64,000 nucleotides of DNA, taken from contig NZ_PIPO01000001.1 in the NCBI RefSeq assembly GCF_003986975.1, positions 682,001-746,000 of the forward strand, written 5' to 3'. The first letter of the stretch is position 1, and the number at the start of each line of letters is the position of its first letter. The position numbers and the translations under genes are program-made. Positions 36,808 through 46,385 of this stretch are shown one piece after another. This DNA comes from Aliidiomarina soli. Its GTDB lineage: Bacteria; Pseudomonadota; Gammaproteobacteria; Enterobacterales; Alteromonadaceae. The notes under the pieces were generated by a model. It was not told the DNA's origin and made no database searches. It saw only the letters and a program-made list of their open reading frames with translations.

Positions 36808-38076
36808 ATGATCCAAGGCACCAGCCAGCAAGACCATATTATCCAGCGCCAAGCGAAGAGTGCGCTGCGTCGGTTCTTCCCAAGTATTGCCATCGTCAGC
36901 ACCTTGATTGTGTTGGCGGTGGTCCTTTTTCAATCGTTTGGAGAAGGTGCCAGTTTGGTACTGCCGCGGAATCAGATGCAGTTCGCTACGGTACAACGAG
37001 GAGATCTGGTTCGGGATATCTCGGTGCAGGGCCGAATTGTCGCTGCCAACGCCCCTACCCTTTACAGTCAGGAAATTGGTCAGGTGCAGCTGTTCAAGCA
37101 GCCCGGTGAAGCGGTGACTGAGGGCGATCTGATAGCCACCATTACCAGCCCGGCTCTACAAAATGACCTACAGCAGCAAGAAGCAGTTCTGGCCGGCATG
37201 CAAAGCGATGCTGAACGAGCGGAGCTGGAAGCGCGCTATCAGCAGCTGGATATGGAACAGGTGATGAATACGGCGCAAATCAATCTGCTGGCTGCCCGCC
37301 GCGAATTGCAGCGCGCCCGTCAATCGATTGAGTTCGGTGTCATCCGCCAGCTTGATTTCGATATCGCCGAGGACAACCTGACCACGTCCGAACTCGAGTT
37401 TGACCATGCCAAACGCAAGGTGGAACTGGCGCGCGATATGCTGAATTTTGAGCAAAGCTCGCGCGCTCAGTCCATTCACCGCCAGCAACTGATAGTGGAC
37501 GAACTACAGCGCAAAGTCATTGCACTCAACATTACCGCGCCAGTGACTGGTCAGTTGGGCAACTGGCTGGTTGAACAGCAAAGCCATGTGTTGCCAGGCC
37601 AACCACTGCTGACAGTGATTGATTTGAGCCAGTATGAAGCAGAACTTGCAGTACCTGAAAGCTACGCCCGTGATCTGATGGCAGGCCAACAAGTCGAAGT
37701 GCAGCTTGGAAGCCAGCAGCTGCGCGGTGCAATTAGTTACATTGCGCCGGAAGTGCGCAATAGCCAGGTGAGCGCCCGCGTGCGTTTCACTGAGGCTGAC
37801 AGCAGCCAGTTGCGGCAGAGTCAGCGCCTGACAGCACGCGTTATCTTAGAGCATAAAGCAGACGTGCTGAAAATAGCCCGCGGTGACTTTGTCAGCTCAG
37901 GCGGTGGTCGCCAGGCTTACCAGGTTATCGACAACCAGGCGGTGCGTAAGCAGGTGCAACTTGGCGCACTGTCGGTGCAGTGGGTCGAAATACTCGACGG
38001 CGCCACCGAGGGTGAGCAATGGGTGATTTCAAACCTAAGCGATTTTAAAGACCAAAACCGGGTCAATCTTAATTAA
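36808..38076 (+). CDS. HlyD/MacA-family periplasmic adaptor
   Basis: 422 residues. One N-terminal membrane helix (FFPSIAIVSTLIVLAVVLFQ), a biotinyl-lipoyl half (VQGRIVAANAPTLYSQEIGQVQLFKQPGEAVTEGDLIA), a long alpha-hairpin coiled coil (about 115-235), the second lipoyl half (ITAPVTGQLGNWLVEQQSHVLPGQPLLTVIDL) and a beta-barrel. It would link the ABC/FtsX pump to an outer-membrane channel encoded elsewhere. First gene of a six-gene operon. Confidence 0.9.
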   Translation: MIQGTSQQDHIIQRQAKSALRRFFPSIAIVSTLIVLAVVLFQSFGEGASLVLPRNQMQFATVQRGDLVRDISVQGRIVAANAPTLYSQEIGQVQLFKQPGEAVTEGDLIATITSPALQNDLQQQEAVLAGMQSDAERAELEARYQQLDMEQVMNTAQINLLAARRELQRARQSIEFGVIRQLDFDIAEDNLTTSELEFDHAKRKVELARDMLNFEQSSRAQSIHRQQLIVDELQRKVIALNITAPVTGQLGNWLVEQQSHVLPGQPLLTVIDLSQYEAELAVPESYARDLMAGQQVEVQLGSQQLRGAISYIAPEVRNSQVSARVRFTEADSSQLRQSQRLTARVILEHKADVLKIARGDFVSSGGGRQAYQVIDNQAVRKQVQLGALSVQWVEILDGATEGEQWVISNLSDFKDQNRVNLN

Positions 38077-38091
38077 CACAGGGACCAAGCA

Positions 38092-38790
38092 ATGATTACG
38101 CTAACAAACTTAAGCAAAATTTTTCGCACTGAACTGATTGAAACCCATGCGTTGCGCGACGTCACTCTGCAGGTCAACGAAGGTGAATTTGCCGCCCTGA
38201 CCGGCCCTTCGGGCTCCGGCAAATCAACGCTGCTGAATATTCTTGGCACGCTGGAAAGCTTTGACAGCGGTGACTACCTGCTCGACGGTAAGTCCATAAA
38301 AGGGTTATCAGATGCGGCGCTGTCACAGCTGCGCAACGAAAAAATCGGCTTTATCTTTCAAAGCTTTAACTTAATTAAAGACTTCAGTATTTACGACAAT
38401 ATCGAGCTGCCATTGCGCTATCGCGGGTTAAAAGCAGCGGAGCGCAAGCAACGTATTGAGCAGGCGTTAGAGCTAGTCGGCCTGCATGCACGGCGTGACT
38501 ATCTGCCCGCTCAGCTGTCCGGCGGACAGCAACAGCGAGTCGCGATTGCCCGTGCAATTGCAGGTCGGCCGCGCATCCTATTAGCGGATGAGCCCACTGG
38601 TAACCTCGACTCCTTAATGGCGCGCCAGGTGATGGAATTGCTCGAACAGATCAATCAGCAAGGCTGTACCATTTTAATGGTTACCCACGACCCTGATCAG
38701 GCTCGTCGCGCTGGGCGCAATATTCAAATCATCGACGGTCAGCTGCATGACAGCACCATGTATGAACCACTGGCAACGCAAAGCGCATAA
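38092..38790 (+). CDS. ABC transporter ATPase (MacB/LolD type)
   Basis: 232 residues: Walker [11 protein letters not shown]-loop FIFQSFNL, signature [15 protein letters not shown], Walker [15 protein letters not shown]-loop MVTHD. The LDS after Walker B is typical of the MacB/LolD/FtsE subfamily that works with FtsX-type permeases. GGGA ribosome site; 15 bases behind the HlyD gene. Confidence 0.95.
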   Translation: MITLTNLSKIFRTELIETHALRDVTLQVNEGEFAALTGPSGSGKSTLLNILGTLESFDSGDYLLDGKSIKGLSDAALSQLRNEKIGFIFQSFNLIKDFSIYDNIELPLRYRGLKAAERKQRIEQALELVGLHARRDYLPAQLSGGQQQRVAIARAIAGRPRILLADEPTGNLDSLMARQVMELLEQINQQGCTILMVTHDPDQARRAGRNIQIIDGQLHDSTMYEPLATQSA

Positions 38791-38800
38791 GGGACAGCCC

Positions 38801-40096
38801 ATGGAACAGTTTATTTATTACCTTAAAGTGAGCCTGCTGAGCATTAAACGGGCCCCACTGCCCTATGCCCTAACGGTTTTCATTCTCAGCGTGGGCCTGG
38901 GGGTGTTCTTTGCCAATGCCACCTTTTACTATCAACTGAACTCTGACCCTTTGCCGGGTAAAAGTGACAAGCTGTTTTTCCCGATGACGCTGACCCCATA
39001 CGATTGTAATGACTGTCGCCCGCCCAGAATTCTGAGCTACAGCAATGTGCAAAAGCTGGCCGCAAGTGATATTCCGTCAGCTCAGGCTGCCATGTACAGC
39101 TCCGATGGCTATGCGCGCCTGACCATAGATCAGCCGCCCACACCAGTGGTCATTCGTATTACCCAGCGCGACTTCTTTCAGATGTTTGACGTTCCGCTGC
39201 TACATGGTTCAGTGTGGCCGGACGACAATGGTCATCATCAAGTCATACTAAGCAGACCGATGGCGTTGAAACTATTTGGCCGTACCGCGGTAGTCGGTGA
39301 ATCATTACTGTTGGACGACAGAAACTTCCGTATTATCGGGGTGTTGGACGAATGGCAAATGTTGCCGCGCTTGTATGACGCCAATGGCCGCAACCACCTG
39401 ACGGCTAACGAAGATATTTTTCTACCGCTGGAAACAGGATACGACCTCAATTACCTGTCGAAGACCAACTCACAAACCTTTGATGACACTGATTATCGCC
39501 AGTTAGCCACGGAGGGTCGTGTTGGCGCCCTGCACCAGCTGCAATACTGGGTGCAGCTTGATACGGCGGCACAACAAGAGGACTATCAGCAGTATATGCA
39601 GAGCCTGGCCGAAGACGAGAAGGCGGCTGGACGCCATCCGGCCCCGATCAATAACCAGTTAGTGCCGATGCTCGGAATCGTTGATTACTTTGGTGACGAC
39701 CCCGGTGATATCAAAGCCTTTGCGCTGGTGACCCTGCTGTTCCTGGTGGTGTGTCTGTTCAATGCCAGCCACCTCGCACTCAACCGTTACCTGAGTAACC
39801 AATATGAATTCAGTCTGCGCCGGGCGTTGGGGGCTAGCCGGAGTCAGTTGCAATTACAAATGCTGGCCGATGTGCTGCTGATGACGGTGTTCTCCCTTCT
39901 CGGGGCGCTTTTCATTGGCTATGCAGGCGTCTCATTAATGAACGCGCTGCTGCCTCAAAATAGCCTGTTCTCAACCTGGGATCTGACCTTAATCACAGCG
40001 CTCATACTGGCTGCGTTCACTTGTAGCTATCTGGTGACTTTGTATCCGTCACTGCGTGCCTCGTTTGGTTCGCTGAACCAGCAACTGAAGGAATAA
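38801..40096 (+). CDS. FtsX-family ABC permease
   Basis: 431 residues with the MacB-like layout: one N-terminal helix (LPYALTVFILSVGLGVFFANATFYY), a periplasmic MacB core domain, then three C-terminal helices including FNASHLALNRYLSNQYEFSLRRALGASRSQL, the conserved coupling helix. Start chosen at 38801 (MEQFIYYL) with AAGGGA seven bases upstream; an in-frame ATG at 38747 lies inside the ATPase gene. Paired with the second permease downstream as a heterodimer. Confidence 0.9.
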   Translation: MEQFIYYLKVSLLSIKRAPLPYALTVFILSVGLGVFFANATFYYQLNSDPLPGKSDKLFFPMTLTPYDCNDCRPPRILSYSNVQKLAASDIPSAQAAMYSSDGYARLTIDQPPTPVVIRITQRDFFQMFDVPLLHGSVWPDDNGHHQVILSRPMALKLFGRTAVVGESLLLDDRNFRIIGVLDEWQMLPRLYDANGRNHLTANEDIFLPLETGYDLNYLSKTNSQTFDDTDYRQLATEGRVGALHQLQYWVQLDTAAQQEDYQQYMQSLAEDEKAAGRHPAPINNQLVPMLGIVDYFGDDPGDIKAFALVTLLFLVVCLFNASHLALNRYLSNQYEFSLRRALGASRSQLQLQMLADVLLMTVFSLLGALFIGYAGVSLMNALLPQNSLFSTWDLTLITALILAAFTCSYLVTLYPSLRASFGSLNQQLKE

Positions 40097-40101
40097 CCAC
40101 C

Positions 40102-41295
40102 ATGTCATTATCGCTACTGCTTAAAGTGATGCTCAATCGCAAAATTGTCACCATCTTACTGTTGCTACAACTGGCGATCACCCTTGCGCTGTTGCTAAAC
40201 AGCGTGCTGCTGGCGCAGCAAACTCACCAGCAACTGAACCAGCCGACTGGTCTTGAACTGGAAGACACGTTACTGGTGCAGCTAAAACCAACGACACCGC
40301 AACTTCGCATGTATCCTTTACTGGAAGATTTACTGCAGCGACAGGTTAGGGCCTTGCAAAATATTCCGGGCGTTATCGCCGCGGCCTATAGTAACCAGGC
40401 CGTGATCACCCAGGGCGGTAACAACGGCAATATTTACGATGTCGATAACGAGGACAGAACCAATATTAGCAGTGTGCCAATGTATTTTGTTTCACCAGAC
40501 TTTTTCAAAGTACTCAATGTGAACGTCGTGCAGGGCGAATTACCGCAGCTATCAAGCTACCTGGATGGCGATACTCAGCCCGGTGTGATACTCACCCAGC
40601 GCCTGACTGAGCGATTATTTCCCGGCGAGTCAGTCGTCGGCCGCCAACTGAATCGAGGTCCGGTTAGCGCTGTGATTAGTGATTTTTATGGTCAACGCAG
40701 TGCCGAGGACGTCATGTATAACAGCATTCAGGTCGCCCCACCTTACGCTGTAGACTGGGGCTACGCCTTGATGCTGCGCACCGCACCGGGTCAAGCTGGA
40801 GCGGTCCGCGAACAGTTAACGACGGTGTTGCAAACAGTCGAACCAAACATCGAAATCTACTACATTCGCAGTCTCGCGGAGCAACAGCGTCAGCTATATC
40901 GCAATGAATACGGTTTAGCCAGCCTGCTCACCATCCTGACCGCACTGATGCTCCTGGTCACCATGATATCGAGCTACAGCAGTGCCCATTTTCATGTCTT
41001 GAAGCGGCAACAGGAAATAGGTGTTAAACGTGCATTAGGTGCCAGCAAGCGGCTGATTTTTATCGAGCTACTAAGTGAAAGCTGGTTGTGCACGCTGATC
41101 GGTGCATTCCTTGGTATCGGTTGCGCGCTGATATTAAATCAGGCTCTGGCGCAGGTGATTAGCATACCATCGCTCAACTGGTGGTTACCGCTGATAACCA
41201 GTGCGATTTTGTTATTCTCTGTCACCCTGGCCACATGGTATCCTGCTACCATTGCTACCCGGGTGTCTCCCGCCACTGCCACTAAAGCCTTGTAA
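40102..41295 (+). CDS. FtsX-family ABC permease, second subunit
   Basis: 397 residues, same fold as the preceding gene: N-terminal helix ILLLLQLAITLALLLNSVLLAQQ, periplasmic MacB domain, and C-terminal helices around LKRQQEIGVKRALGASKRLIFIELLSESW. Five bases separate it from the first permease, and three from the regulator gene. Two different permeases with one ATPase suggest a heteromeric MacB-like exporter. Confidence 0.9.
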   Translation: MSLSLLLKVMLNRKIVTILLLLQLAITLALLLNSVLLAQQTHQQLNQPTGLELEDTLLVQLKPTTPQLRMYPLLEDLLQRQVRALQNIPGVIAAAYSNQAVITQGGNNGNIYDVDNEDRTNISSVPMYFVSPDFFKVLNVNVVQGELPQLSSYLDGDTQPGVILTQRLTERLFPGESVVGRQLNRGPVSAVISDFYGQRSAEDVMYNSIQVAPPYAVDWGYALMLRTAPGQAGAVREQLTTVLQTVEPNIEIYYIRSLAEQQRQLYRNEYGLASLLTILTALMLLVTMISSYSSAHFHVLKRQQEIGVKRALGASKRLIFIELLSESWLCTLIGAFLGIGCALILNQALAQVISIPSLNWWLPLITSAILLFSVTLATWYPATIATRVSPATATKAL

Positions 41296-41298
41296 CCC

Positions 41299-42624
41299 AT
41301 GCTAAAGATATTGGTTATTGATGACAATTCGTCCATTTGCCAGGCCCTGCAAACGCTGTTTTCGCTGCAGGGCTACCAGGTCTGCTGCGCGACGACACCA
41401 GAACAGGCATGGCAACTGTTAAACGAACAGCCTGTCGACTTGATCCTGCAGGATATGAATTTCTCGGCGGGTGAAATGCAAGGGGATCAGGGCAGAGTCT
41501 TGTTTTACCAACTGCGTAAGCACTACCCAGCCTTGCCGATTGTGCTGATGACCGCCTGGACCCAGCTGGATATGGTGGTTGAACTGGTCAAGGCCGGGGC
41601 GACCGATTACATCGCCAAGCCATGGGACGACCAGCGTTTACTACTCACAGTCGCCAATGCGCTAAAGCTGAAACAGCTGAGCGAACAACAAGCACGCCGA
41701 GACGAAGAGCAACAAGCCGCCTTTGCTGGTAAAGATCTCTGTGGTTTGGTCTTCGCCAGCAGTCAGATGCAGCAACTGATGCAAATGACGCTACAACTGG
41801 CACCAGCCAATGCTGCGGTGCTTATCACCGGCCCCAATGGCGCCGGCAAAGAAGGCATCGCCAATGTCTTGCACGCCAACTCCCCGCGCAAAGACAAGCC
41901 TTTTATCAAGGTGAACATGGGTGCCCTGCCAGCCGATTTAATGGAGGCTGAACTCTTTGGCGCGGAAGCTGGTGCCTACAGTGGTGCCAACAAAACCCGC
42001 ATCGGGCGCTTTGAAGCCGCCGACGGAGGTAGCTTATTCCTCGATGAAATCGGTAATTTGTCGTTATCGGGTCAGGCCAAACTGCTGCGCGTGCTACAAA
42101 CCGGTGAATACGAACGTTTAGGTTCCAGTACCACCCGCCGCGTCGATGTGCGCCTGATTAGTGCCACCAATACCGATTTAACTGACGCCATCGCCCAGGG
42201 GCAGTTTCGCCAGGACTTGTACTATCGGGTCAATGTAGTGCAACTCGCCCTACCCGCTTTGGCCGAGCGACCTGATGATATTTTGCCACTGGCACGGTAT
42301 TTTCTCGGCGGTAAGAAAAGCCTGGCGGCTGAGGCCGAGCGACGCCTGCTGAGCTATCAATGGCCTGGCAATGTGCGCGAACTGCAGAATGTTTGCCAGC
42401 GGGCTCTGCTACTTAGCAGTGGCAATGATATTGAAGAGGCTGACTTAGGACTCCCCGATAGCGCAATCGCGGGAAAACGCGTATTGGACGATATTGACCG
42501 CGCTTCTATCGATCAAGCCTTATTGCAGGCTGGCGGAGTGATTTCACGTGCAGCGAAACAGCTTGGTATCAGTCGCCAGGCACTTTATCGGCGTATGGAG
42601 TTTTACGGTATTGAAACGCCTTAG
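41299..42624 (+). CDS. NtrC-family sigma-54 response regulator
   Basis: 441 residues. Receiver domain 1-120 with acidic pair D8/D9, phosphoacceptor D52 (LILQDMN) and K102 (IAKPWD); AAA+ domain with Walker A GPNGAGKE and Walker B GGSLFLDEIGNL; Fis-type HTH at the end (GVISRAAKQLGISRQALYRRM). The sigma-54 contact loop reads GAYSGA instead of the usual GAFTGA. It presumably activates its own operon from the palindromes at 36647-36690. The last 14 bases overlap the kinase start. Confidence 0.93.
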   Translation: MLKILVIDDNSSICQALQTLFSLQGYQVCCATTPEQAWQLLNEQPVDLILQDMNFSAGEMQGDQGRVLFYQLRKHYPALPIVLMTAWTQLDMVVELVKAGATDYIAKPWDDQRLLLTVANALKLKQLSEQQARRDEEQQAAFAGKDLCGLVFASSQMQQLMQMTLQLAPANAAVLITGPNGAGKEGIANVLHANSPRKDKPFIKVNMGALPADLMEAELFGAEAGAYSGANKTRIGRFEAADGGSLFLDEIGNLSLSGQAKLLRVLQTGEYERLGSSTTRRVDVRLISATNTDLTDAIAQGQFRQDLYYRVNVVQLALPALAERPDDILPLARYFLGGKKSLAAEAERRLLSYQWPGNVRELQNVCQRALLLSSGNDIEEADLGLPDSAIAGKRVLDDIDRASIDQALLQAGGVISRAAKQLGISRQALYRRMEFYGIETP

Positions 42625-43918
42625 TTCATTGTCCTTCCGGTTCAGGCTGAGCACCAGCCATCGGCTCAACCTGCTCTGTCTTCTGTTGACGCTGCTGGCA
42701 TTAGGCGTGCAATTCGCTTATCTCGAAAAGGCGCCACATATCAGCGCGATTATTTGCGCCGGTGGGCTTCTCCTTGCTCTGTTTCTGCGCTGGATGCTGC
42801 GGCCTTTGATGACAGAGATACACGCCCTTAACCTGCATGCACAGAACCTGCAGGACGGCAGTTTTAATACCAGTGCCAATCAGCTCAATATACATGAACT
42901 TGGCAGCCTGGCGGAGAGCCTGCAAAGTATGTCCGCTCAGCTGCGGGCGGAGCGCGCAAGCTTGTATCAGCGCGAACTGCTGTTAGACACAGTCCTGCAA
43001 AGTAGTCCACTGGCATTAGTACTGACCGACGCCAGCGACACGGTACTCATGAGCAACCCGGCCGCGCGCCAGCTATTGACTGCAAGCAACCCGATTGATG
43101 GCAGTAAGTTAACTGCGGCAGCGTCAAAGGTGGAGGTTCTGGCTGAAGCCATAGGCAGTAGACAACAGGGGTTGCTGCGTTTGCCCGACCAGAGTGTCTG
43201 GCACTTGTCGGTTAATCAATTCAAACTGAATCACAATCAACACTGGCTCTATTTACTAAAGCCTCTGACCCGCGAGATCCAACGGGAAGAACTCACTGCC
43301 TGGAAGAAACTGTTGCGGGTGATTGGTCACGAGCTGAATAATTCGTTGGCGCCGCTGTCGTCGTTAGCCTATTCAGGGCAGCAAAGGGCTCAGCAGTTAC
43401 AACAAAGCGAACTGACCGGTCTGTTTGAAACTATCAGTGCGCGCGCGACTGATATTAACCAATTTGTGCAGGCGTATATTCACTTTGCCAAACTCCCCCC
43501 ACCGCAACTGGCCACCGTGAACTGGCCTAGGTTAATCAATCAGTTACAGAATTTATATGATTTCGAATTGCGCGGTGATTTACCGCAACGCGCCTGGCAG
43601 GCAGATCCCAGTCAACTCCATCAGGTGTTGTTGAATTTACTGAAAAATGCTCATGAAAGTGGTTCACAACCAGAGCTGATTTACCTTGAAATTACCGAGC
43701 GCGGACAGCAACTCGAGATCACCATACAGGATGGCGGCGGTGGAATGAGTGAACAGCAGCTTCAACACGCCCTGATCCCATTCTATAGTACGAAGGCGAC
43801 GGGATCTGGTATCGGCTTAACGCTCTGTCGTGACATCATTGAAGCACATGGCGGGCGCATCAACCTGCGCAATCAACCGTGCGGGCTAGAAGTTACACTG
43901 CTGCTACCACAACCTTAA
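42611..43918 (+). CDS. Membrane sensor histidine kinase
   Basis: Two N-terminal helices (LNLLCLLLTLLALGVQFAYL and ISAIICAGGLLLALFLRWML) with almost no periplasmic loop, then HAMP-like and PAS regions (LLDTVLQSSPLALVLTDASDTVLMSNPAARQLL), H-box GHELNNSLAPLSSLA, N-box NLLKNAHESG, and G-boxes DGGGGMS and GSGIGLTLCRDIIEAHGG. Start taken as TTG 42611 with GGAG ten bases before; the frame is open from 42548 inside the regulator gene. It likely senses a membrane signal and phosphorylates the regulator upstream. Confidence 0.85.
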   Translation: MKRLSSLSFRFRLSTSHRLNLLCLLLTLLALGVQFAYLEKAPHISAIICAGGLLLALFLRWMLRPLMTEIHALNLHAQNLQDGSFNTSANQLNIHELGSLAESLQSMSAQLRAERASLYQRELLLDTVLQSSPLALVLTDASDTVLMSNPAARQLLTASNPIDGSKLTAAASKVEVLAEAIGSRQQGLLRLPDQSVWHLSVNQFKLNHNQHWLYLLKPLTREIQREELTAWKKLLRVIGHELNNSLAPLSSLAYSGQQRAQQLQQSELTGLFETISARATDINQFVQAYIHFAKLPPPQLATVNWPRLINQLQNLYDFELRGDLPQRAWQADPSQLHQVLLNLLKNAHESGSQPELIYLEITERGQQLEITIQDGGGGMSEQQLQHALIPFYSTKATGSGIGLTLCRDIIEAHGGRINLRNQPCGLEVTLLLPQP

Positions 43919-43933
43919 CGACAGCCGCTGCAT

Positions 43934-44449
43934 TTACTGCAGAAACTTTTGTTCGTCCTCAATCATGCAGGCTTGCACACTTGTCGGGCGATTGCTTTTA
44001 TCAATGACCCAGCACTCCTCATAAATTGAGCAATAGCACAGCTCAATCGTAATTGAGGTGTCTGCGGTTGCAAGTGCATCGGCGCTTTCTCCCTGATAGG
44101 CAACTGGCTTAACGCTGTTTTGCGGCGATAATGTACGTGTGCTGATATGAGACTGAATGATATCTTCGAAAGGTTCGATCTCGTGCCATGCTTTTACATA
44201 TTTTTCGCCGTCATGGACTTTTGCGTACTTGATTATTGCAGGCCCCGTACCGTTGTTACTGACCCCGTAACTAAATGAATCACCGCTAAAGCTTCTGAAT
44301 ATTTCCAGTCTTGGCCAAACCGAGGCTCTTGAATATTCGCGGTCAACGTAGGCTGAATAGATTGACGTAAACGCTGTCACTAACCCGATTAACAGAGCAG
44401 ATAAAGCCACTATCATCTCAGGATTTTTATACCACTTGCGGTAAGTCAT
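43934..44449 (-). CDS. Hypothetical membrane-anchored protein
   Basis: 171 residues with one helix near the N-terminus (MIVALSALLIGLVTAFTSIYSAYV) and a soluble domain with four C-terminal cysteines (LCYCSIYEECW...QACM). The pattern WPRLEIFRSFSGDSFSYGVSNNGTGPAIIKYAKV resembles membrane-anchored Ig-like domains found in accessory regions. Converges with the sensor kinase and lies at the far end of cassette array 2. No attC is visible on its 3' side. Confidence 0.6.
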   Translation of the reverse strand: MTYRKWYKNPEMIVALSALLIGLVTAFTSIYSAYVDREYSRASVWPRLEIFRSFSGDSFSYGVSNNGTGPAIIKYAKVHDGEKYVKAWHEIEPFEDIIQSHISTRTLSPQNSVKPVAYQGESADALATADTSITIELCYCSIYEECWVIDKSNRPTSVQACMIEDEQKFLQ

Positions 44450-44746
44450 TTTTTATTATTCCTTGTTTATATTCGCAAGTGCGAAACCGGTTGGATTGCC
44501 GAGGCTTCTCTGCTGGGTGGGTTCGTCCCATAAAAAACCGAACACGTCAGCATCGCTCTGGCACTACGCCGAATATCCATGGCGCACCGCTATGTTATTG
44601 ACTTTACTAAAATTAACTCACACTCGCAACTGAAAAATCAGGCCGTTTTCCTGGCGATAATCTGCAATACGTGAAGCTATTTGAGAGGCAGATTCAGACA
44701 TATAAACGTCCCGAGGAACGACTGTCCGAAAGGAATGAACTTAATT
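44450..44746. other. Gene-free stretch with a worn leader copy
   Basis: No credible gene. Bases 44560-44620 (CCGAATATCCATGGC, then TATGTTATTGACTTTACTAA) resemble the conserved CTGATATCCCTGGC...TATTGACCTTACAA part of the leader repeats. The end near 44735 (ACTTAATTTTAAGTGTTTGG) is a decayed version of the collapsed att site at 51235. Confidence 0.4.
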
Positions 44747-45061
44747 TTAAGTGTTTGGCTTCGCATGGACTTGCACCGCTTCACCATAAATTATCCAGCC
44801 GCTTGAACCACCTTCTTGAATTTTTATTGCCATAAAGTCTTTACCGTACCGTATGCGCTGCACGTCGTATTTGGCATGGGCTTCTACTTCAAATACCACA
44901 CTGCACCCTGCTTGATTGGAATAGCCACACTCCCAATCATTGTATGCAGGCACCGGTGCAGTTATCTCCACAACCTTGGTCCGATCGGTAGCGATGTCCA
45001 TGAGCCATACACCCACAACAACCAACGAAAATATGAGTACCAAACCTAGACTAATTTTCAT
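44747..45061 (-). CDS. Small secreted or anchored protein, paralogue 1
   Basis: 104 residues starting MKISLGLVLIFSLVVVGVWLMDI (one helix or uncleaved signal), then a small domain with a CGYSNQAGC cysteine pair. By eye it differs from the gene at 51245-51559 at 12 of 104 positions, most of them in the N-terminal helix. No family recognised. The start at 45061 is chosen to match that paralogue; a TTG 5 codons earlier is also in frame. Confidence 0.65.
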   Translation of the reverse strand: MKISLGLVLIFSLVVVGVWLMDIATDRTKVVEITAPVPAYNDWECGYSNQAGCSVVFEVEAHAKYDVQRIRYGKDFMAIKIQEGGSSGWIIYGEAVQVHAKPNT

Positions 45062-45186
45062 AACAACACATAACACAAAGCTAAGCGGCGCCCTGACAAG
45101 GGCTTCCTGTGGAGGCCCGAAGGACCGATACGAATCTGAAAAGACTCTTCGATGGTCATAATCAAGGACTGCATCTTTAGCGCCTA

Positions 45187-45789
45187 TTATGCCCCAGCAT
45201 ACCAGACCCCTTGTCTTGCCTGATTAACATAGTCTGCATACCATTGACCGAAACTACCAATCTTAACCTGTTGTTTTTCCACAATATCTGCGATATAGAC
45301 TTCATGTTTCTCGTCTAGACATAAGAATCGATCATCAAGCTTGGCGAATGGCACGAAAGAGGGATTAACTTCCTGAACATGCCGCAAGAGTCTGCCCATG
45401 TAGGTCCATTTTCTATCCAGCCATTCTACTAATGCGTTATAGACATACCCACCATTCTTTGCCATCTTCTCTAAATCAGTTGGATAGATAAAGCCATCAG
45501 GAAGCTCATCTATACTATATAAAGAAAATGCCCGTGTCTTATTACTATAAAGAGAGAGTATTTCTTCATTAATACGAGCGGTATCCGCAGTACCTTTTAC
45601 GCTATTAAGAATACCTATGATTTTCTTAGACTCCCCCTTCTTGCAGCCACAAAGATCCATCAACCAATCATTTGGAACATCACATTCCATAATCAAAGAA
45701 TCTGCCCACGCAATCACATCCTGATCGGATACTAGATCATTCAATAAGCCATAGAGATAAGCTTCAGCCTTGCATTTAGATTCGTTCAT
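45187..45789 (-). CDS. Hypothetical cassette protein
   Basis: 200 residues, soluble, no recognised domain. Composition is acidic and aromatic (YLYGLLNDLVSDQDVIAWADSLIME; DRFLCLDEKHEVYIADIVEKQQ). The N-terminal half resembles small immunity-type proteins in general pattern only. Start at 45789 (MNESKCKAEAY). The sequence between its stop and 45068 has a weak attC-like outline (ACATAAC...ATTATGC) that I could not confirm. Confidence 0.6.
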   Translation of the reverse strand: MNESKCKAEAYLYGLLNDLVSDQDVIAWADSLIMECDVPNDWLMDLCGCKKGESKKIIGILNSVKGTADTARINEEILSLYSNKTRAFSLYSIDELPDGFIYPTDLEKMAKNGGYVYNALVEWLDRKWTYMGRLLRHVQEVNPSFVPFAKLDDRFLCLDEKHEVYIADIVEKQQVKIGSFGQWYADYVNQARQGVWYAGA

Positions 45790-45822
45790 AATTTCACGCA
45801 TAGCTTCGCCTACTGCACTTGG

Positions 45823-46284
45823 TTAGGCACGTTTATCGAATACGATTGTTTCTGCTCTTGTCTTGAGGGCTTGATTCATTTCTTCGAATCCACGTTTGCT
45901 ATCACGCTCCAGAGTAGCACGCAGCGGCCCAACGAGAAGGCCACTAAACCTTTCGCTCTGTTCGAAGCGGACTTTAGTGTCTGATAACTTCTCGATAATA
46001 AAACAATGTTCCCCGTCAAATATGCCCGGGACGATTAACCGCCCGAGCCAGCGGAGCTCGCGCCCTGGCTCTGAAGCAAGAACCTTGGGAGAAAAACGCA
46101 TTGGCTTAGCTCCACTAGGCTGAATCGTAATTTGGAGTCTCTCCCCTTTGATTGGCTGCCCAACGGCAGACTTAATAAAAGGGTTCCACTCGGGGTAGGA
46201 GTTAAAATCGGATAAAACACTCCACACTTGCTCAGCCGACGCGTCAATCTCAACTTCCGTTCGAATAATATGTTTGCCCATCAT
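45823..46284 (-). CDS. SRPBCC (START/Bet v1-like) domain protein
   Basis: 153 residues of the polyketide-cyclase/dehydrase SRPBCC fold: VEIDASAEQVWSVLSDFNSYPEWNPFIKSA, GREIRWLGRL-like GRELRWLGRLIVPGIFDGEHCF and a C-terminal helix RDSKRGFEEMNQALKTRAE. It binds a hydrophobic ligand in a cavity; the ligand is unknown. Two adjacent ATGs (46284, 46281) follow AAAGGA. The gene runs between the good attC at 46302 and a half site GTTAGGC at 45821. Confidence 0.8.
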   Translation of the reverse strand: MMGKHIIRTEVEIDASAEQVWSVLSDFNSYPEWNPFIKSAVGQPIKGERLQITIQPSGAKPMRFSPKVLASEPGRELRWLGRLIVPGIFDGEHCFIIEKLSDTKVRFEQSERFSGLLVGPLRATLERDSKRGFEEMNQALKTRAETIVFDKRA

Positions 46285-46301
46285 CTTTCCTTTCAGTTGG
46301 T

Positions 46302-46385
46302 GCCTAACGCAGCCAACACGCGCGGCTTTGTAGTGAAGGCGAAGCTGCAACCGAAAAGCTGTCGCTGTGCTTGGCCTTGTTAAGC
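46302..46385 (-). repeat. Integron attC site
   Basis: Cores GCCTAAC (46302) and GTTAAGC (46379), 84 bp. Inner arms GCAGCCAA...TTGGCC pair imperfectly. It overlaps the last codons of the gene at 46380-46691. Confidence 0.8.
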
